This document shows positions 61,162-64,000 of a stretch of 64,000 nt of DNA, piece after piece. Both the position numbers and the translations under genes were made by a program. The notes under the pieces are model-generated. The model was not told where the DNA came from. It saw nothing but the letters and a program-made list of their open reading frames with translations, and ran no database searches. Where the stretch lies: the NCBI RefSeq assembly GCF_019334565.1, contig NZ_CP079724.1:1633001-1697000 (forward strand). Direction: 5' to 3'. This DNA comes from Streptococcus oralis (GTDB lineage: Bacteria; Bacillota; Bacilli; Lactobacillales; Streptococcaceae). The number at the start of each line of letters is the position of its first letter. Position 1 is the stretch's first letter.

Positions 61162-61884
61162 CTATACGAAACGCGCGCTAGATGCTTTTGCACTTTTTTC
61201 TTTTTTCACATAGCCTTTTTCCAGTAGGGAGAAGCCCCACTGAATCAAACCACAGATCAAAATATACTGCAAAAAGATCACAAAATAAGACTCAAAATAC
61301 TGGTAACCGTAGGACGCTTCTACACGAGCAATAGCGGTGATGTCCTTGATAGTCATAACAAAGACCAGGGAGGTCCCTTTGACGATATTGATCACCAGAT
61401 TGGCCAAGTTAGGCAAGGCTGAGCGCAAGGCTTGAGGAAAAACAATTCTTAGATAGGCCTGGGTCGTAGTCAAGCCAATCGCATGCGCTGCCTCTAGTTG
61501 TCCCTTGTCCACCGTCAAGATAGCTGAACGCAAAATTTCAGATAAACTCCCGACTGTCATCAAACTATAAATGACAAAGGCATAGTAGAGAGGATCAAGC
61601 TTGAAAATATCAAAATCGCTTCCTATGCTTTTGAGAAATTGATTCAGCAAACTTGGAAACAAACTATAAAAGAAGAGAATCAATAAAATCGGAGGAGTCG
61701 CTCGGATAAAAGCCAGATAGACCAGAGAAAAACTCCTCACCCCTCGAACCTTGTAAATCTGCCCCAAGGCTAAAAATAGAGCCGGTAAAAAACTTAAGAC
61801 CATAGCCACAATCATGATAATCAAGGTGATTGGCACACCCTTCAAGGTCTCCAGAAAGGTCTTTACAATATAGTCTATATCCAT
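61162..61884 (-). CDS. Amino-acid ABC transporter permease
   Basis: This 240-residue membrane subunit has about five helices and the EAA motif of the His/Gln/Arg family (EAAHAIGLTTTQAYLRIVFPQALRSALPNL, residues ~130-160). It starts 3 bp after the end of the other permease gene, so the two are translationally coupled and probably form a heterodimeric channel. The N-terminus DIDYIVKTFLETLKGVPITL is typical of this family. Confidence 0.9.
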   Translation of the reverse strand: MDIDYIVKTFLETLKGVPITLIIMIVAMVLSFLPALFLALGQIYKVRGVRSFSLVYLAFIRATPPILLILFFYSLFPSLLNQFLKSIGSDFDIFKLDPLYYAFVIYSLMTVGSLSEILRSAILTVDKGQLEAAHAIGLTTTQAYLRIVFPQALRSALPNLANLVINIVKGTSLVFVMTIKDITAIARVEASYGYQYFESYFVIFLQYILICGLIQWGFSLLEKGYVKKEKSAKASSARFV

Positions 61885-61887
61885 TTC

Positions 61888-62580
61888 TTACCTCCCTTTT
61901 GTTTCCAAAGACTTCTCAAGCAAACGACTCAAGCTAGAAATAACCAAGGCAATCCCCCAGTAAAGAAGCGCAACTGCCGTATAGGTTTCCAGAGAGTAGT
62001 TCCCTAAATTGCGACTAATCAAGAGATTGCCTGCCCCCATAACATCAACGAAACCAATCGTATAGGCCAAGGCAGCATCCCGCATAAGATTGAGAATAGC
62101 AGTTGTTATATTGGGAAGAGCAACTTGAAAAGCTTGGGGAAAAATGATTCTCCAAAAAGTCTGACTTGGAGTCAAACCAATACTAAGCCCAGCCTCTGTC
62201 TGCCCCTTTGGAATAGCTTGATAGCTCGCCTTGAAAACCTCGGCAACAATAGCGGCAAACAAGAGAATCATCGTCAGGAGAACAAAAATAGTTTTAGACC
62301 AGTTGTTGATATCCAAACCAAGCCACCATTTCAGAAATTCTGGCAAGCCATAAAAGACTAGAAAAAGCAAGACAATCGGCGGTGTACAACGTAGGGTAAA
62401 GATATAGCCTTTGGAAATCGCTGCAAAACTCTTGTCTTCTCCTACTTGTGCCCAGGCCAAGAGACCTCCAAAAAGGGAACCAAGAAGAGTGGTAAAAAAG
62501 AGAATGGACAAGGTCATAGGAAGTGCCTGCCATAAGGTTGGCAAAAACTGAAAGACCTTGGAAAAATCATAAGAAACCAT
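61888..62580 (-). CDS. Amino-acid ABC transporter permease
   Basis: This 230-residue membrane subunit has the EAA-type motif EAGLSIGLTPSQTFWRIIFPQAFQVALPN (residues ~139-167) and five hydrophobic helices. It pairs with the next permease. It starts 32 bp after the binding-protein gene. Two different permeases with one ATPase and one binding protein is the classic polar-amino-acid importer layout; cystine- or methionine-related importers of streptococci have the same form. Confidence 0.9.
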   Translation of the reverse strand: MVSYDFSKVFQFLPTLWQALPMTLSILFFTTLLGSLFGGLLAWAQVGEDKSFAAISKGYIFTLRCTPPIVLLFLVFYGLPEFLKWWLGLDINNWSKTIFVLLTMILLFAAIVAEVFKASYQAIPKGQTEAGLSIGLTPSQTFWRIIFPQAFQVALPNITTAILNLMRDAALAYTIGFVDVMGAGNLLISRNLGNYSLETYTAVALLYWGIALVISSLSRLLEKSLETKGR

Positions 62581-62612
62581 GCAAAACCCTTTCTAGTCTT
62601 GGAATTTCTGGT

Positions 62613-63491
62613 CTAGTCTTTGTCTACATAACTAAAGACATCTTCTTTAAAGTATTGCTGAGATAGCTTAGCAAGCGTGCCATCTTCTTTCAACTCTTTG
62701 ATTGCTTTTTCGTATTCTTTAGCGAATTGCTCACCCTTTTCATCACGGTGAATCAAGGGATAAGTTGGAATACCCTTGTATGGGAACCAGCTGAGTTTAT
62801 CCGCATATTGGTGGTAAGGGCCATCTTCTGCGGTAACTGCTTTTTCAAAGGACAGTTTGATATCAAAGAAGGCGTCATAACGTCCTTCTAAGACCCAGGC
62901 ATAGGCATCTGCCACTTTAAAGGATTCAGCTGCTGTTAGCTCAATCGGTGCATCCTGATGTTTTTCATTGTAGCTGGTGATGACATTCCATTGAGCATTC
63001 TGTGGAGAGATGGGAACCAATTTCCCTTTATTCTTAGCAAAGTCATCAATGGTTTTGTATTTCTGTTCATCTTCTTTTCTGACAGTAAATCCGATGATGC
63101 TCGCTCCCACTGGTTCAGATGGAATGACAAACTTTTTAGCTCGTTCATCTGTGTACCAAGCTCCCTTGGTTCCGATGTCATACTTGCCTGATTCCAGACC
63201 AATCAAGAGGTCATCATCACTGGTACCTGTATATTCAAATTGATAGTTTGCCAACTTCTCATCAACAGCCTTCAAAACAGCTACTTCATAACCATCTGAT
63301 TCCCCTTTTTCATTGACAAAGTCATAAGGTACATAGTTTTGTGTATGGGCAACCTTCAAAGTTATGACTTCAGCAGACGAAGCCGTTTCTCCCTCCTTGG
63401 CTGGAACGCCAGCTAAACTTCTCCCGATAATCGTTGCCCCAATTACTGCAACAACTGCTACACCACCGATAATCCATGCTTTTTTACTCAT
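62613..63491 (-). CDS. Amino-acid ABC transporter substrate-binding protein
   Basis: The 292-residue protein has an N-terminal hydrophobic anchor (AWIIGGVAVVAVIGATIIG) with no lipobox cysteine, so it is probably tethered by an uncleaved helix or a signal peptide rather than lipidated. Residues about 45-285 form a type-3 solute-binding fold (VAHTQNYVPYDFVNEKGESDGYEVAVLKAV and GLESGKYDIGTKGAW). It lies 11 bp after the UroD-family gene. The substrate is not deducible from sequence; the linked methyltransferase-like gene suggests a methylated or sulfur compound. Confidence 0.88.
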   Translation of the reverse strand: MSKKAWIIGGVAVVAVIGATIIGRSLAGVPAKEGETASSAEVITLKVAHTQNYVPYDFVNEKGESDGYEVAVLKAVDEKLANYQFEYTGTSDDDLLIGLESGKYDIGTKGAWYTDERAKKFVIPSEPVGASIIGFTVRKEDEQKYKTIDDFAKNKGKLVPISPQNAQWNVITSYNEKHQDAPIELTAAESFKVADAYAWVLEGRYDAFFDIKLSFEKAVTAEDGPYHQYADKLSWFPYKGIPTYPLIHRDEKGEQFAKEYEKAIKELKEDGTLAKLSQQYFKEDVFSYVDKD

Positions 63492-63502
63492 CTTTTTCTC
63501 CT

Positions 63503-64000
63503 TTAGTTTTCAAGCGCTTCTCTCACCCACTGGATACGTTCAACTGCGATATCACTTGGAATGGTACAATCTGCTCCAAGTACCAAGCCCTGTTTCCCAG
63601 CTTCTGCAACTAGTTTCTTTGCTTCTGCCTGAATGGCATCCTTGCTACCAGTATACAGTAAGCCTGTCTTGCCATTTTCGAATCCTCCAAGAACCGTACG
63701 TCCCTTGAAAATCTCACGACCTTCCTTGAGAGTGATTCCCTCTGGTCCTACAGCCCAGTTAAAGACTTGGGCTGGATAGTCTGCAAAAAGGTGAATATCA
63801 TTTCGCGCCCCCTCGTAGCCACAGATATGAAGAACAGTGACGCCACCAACAGCACTAGCCGCTTCCAGAACCGTTATCTCGCTAGGGGCAATGACGGCTT
63901 GATACTCTGCTGCCGACACTCGTTGATCTTGGATACTCTGCACGCTGAGGTAGATTCCATCAGCACCAGCCTCTTCGATAACAGCTCGGCTGAGACTCGC
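63503..64000 (-). CDS. UroD-family protein, MtaA/MtbA methyltransferase-like, truncated by window edge
   Basis: The reading frame is open to the window edge; 166 C-terminal residues are visible (from SLSRAVIEEAGADGIYLSVQ to WVREALEN). The fold is that of the uroporphyrinogen decarboxylase superfamily. It carries a His-X-Cys in VLHICGYEGARNDIH and a later Cys in LGADCTIPSD, the HXC...C zinc-thiolate pattern of MtaA/MtbA-type methyltransferases, which is absent from true HemE. Streptococci lack heme synthesis, so a decarboxylase role is unlikely. It is co-directional with and 11 bp before an amino-acid ABC importer operon. Confidence 0.8.
   Translation of the reverse strand, partial: ASLSRAVIEEAGADGIYLSVQSIQDQRVSAAEYQAVIAPSEITVLEAASAVGGVTVLHICGYEGARNDIHLFADYPAQVFNWAVGPEGITLKEGREIFKGRTVLGGFENGKTGLLYTGSKDAIQAEAKKLVAEAGKQGLVLGADCTIPSDIAVERIQWVREALEN

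Noticed and set aside
63503-64000. Uroporphyrinogen decarboxylase (hemE)
   Set aside because: The HXC...C pattern and the transporter context point to the methyltransferase branch, and streptococci do not make heme.

Overview
The window is a continuous, gene-dense stretch of a low-GC Firmicute chromosome and reads as a mitis-group Streptococcus. The pointers are YSIRK/LPXTG surface proteins (a CshA-type fibrillar adhesin and an SpuA-type pullulanase), a BOX-like intergenic repeat, a competence cin-box in front of cinA-recA, a catabolite-type pyruvate formate-lyase, and protein sequences close to those I know from pneumococcus and its oral relatives. recA is not followed by dinF-lytA as it is in pneumococcus, and a CshA-type adhesin is more usual in oral commensals, so an oral species (oralis/mitis/infantis/sanguinis-like) is more likely. 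The species call is inference.

Layout. 1-4.2 kb: truncated pflB, divergent dinB, a small unknown gene and a TetR regulator. 4.2-9.5 kb: uppP, a DUF2207 membrane protein, and a divergent glutamine-type ABC transporter with fused binding protein and permease. 9.5-15.5 kb: a small HTH protein, an SPFH protein, and the ilvB-ilvN-ilvC(-ilvA) branched-chain amino acid genes behind a CodY-like site. 15.7-19.2 kb: the str operon rpsL-rpsG-fusA with a highly structured rpsG-fusA spacer. 19.3-23.1 kb: a six-gene ABC-2 transporter plus DesK/DesR-like two-component operon. 23.2-30.1 kb: the 2311-residue fibrillar adhesin. 30.2-33.9 kb: fakA, an Asp23 protein, rpmB, and a LytTR regulator with a LiaF-like membrane protein. 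34-38.6 kb: a PAP2 phosphatase and a MarR-controlled heterodimeric ABC exporter. 38.7-42.7 kb: a membrane protein, YebC, a MATE pump, a GNAT protein and a PspC-domain protein. 42.8-48.6 kb: recA, cinA, an LCP cell-wall enzyme, a GNAT protein, tsaE, a membrane protein and ndk. 48.7-56.3 kb: rpoB-rpoC with a long hairpin-bearing leader. 56.4-60.4 kb: the cell-wall pullulanase and a BOX-like element. 60.4-64 kb: an amino-acid ABC transporter operon headed by a truncated methyltransferase-like UroD-family gene.

Most of the content is conserved housekeeping. The less ordinary items are regulatory or contextual: the structured rpsG-fusA spacer, the attenuator-like rpoB leader, the LytTR/LiaF-like pair with direct repeats spaced 21 bp, the three MarR-type operators, the probable leaderless tsaE transcript, the palindrome in front of the two-component/ABC operon, and the UroD-family protein with a zinc-thiol methyltransferase signature linked to an ABC importer. 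No tRNA, rRNA, CRISPR array, insertion sequence or prophage gene was seen.
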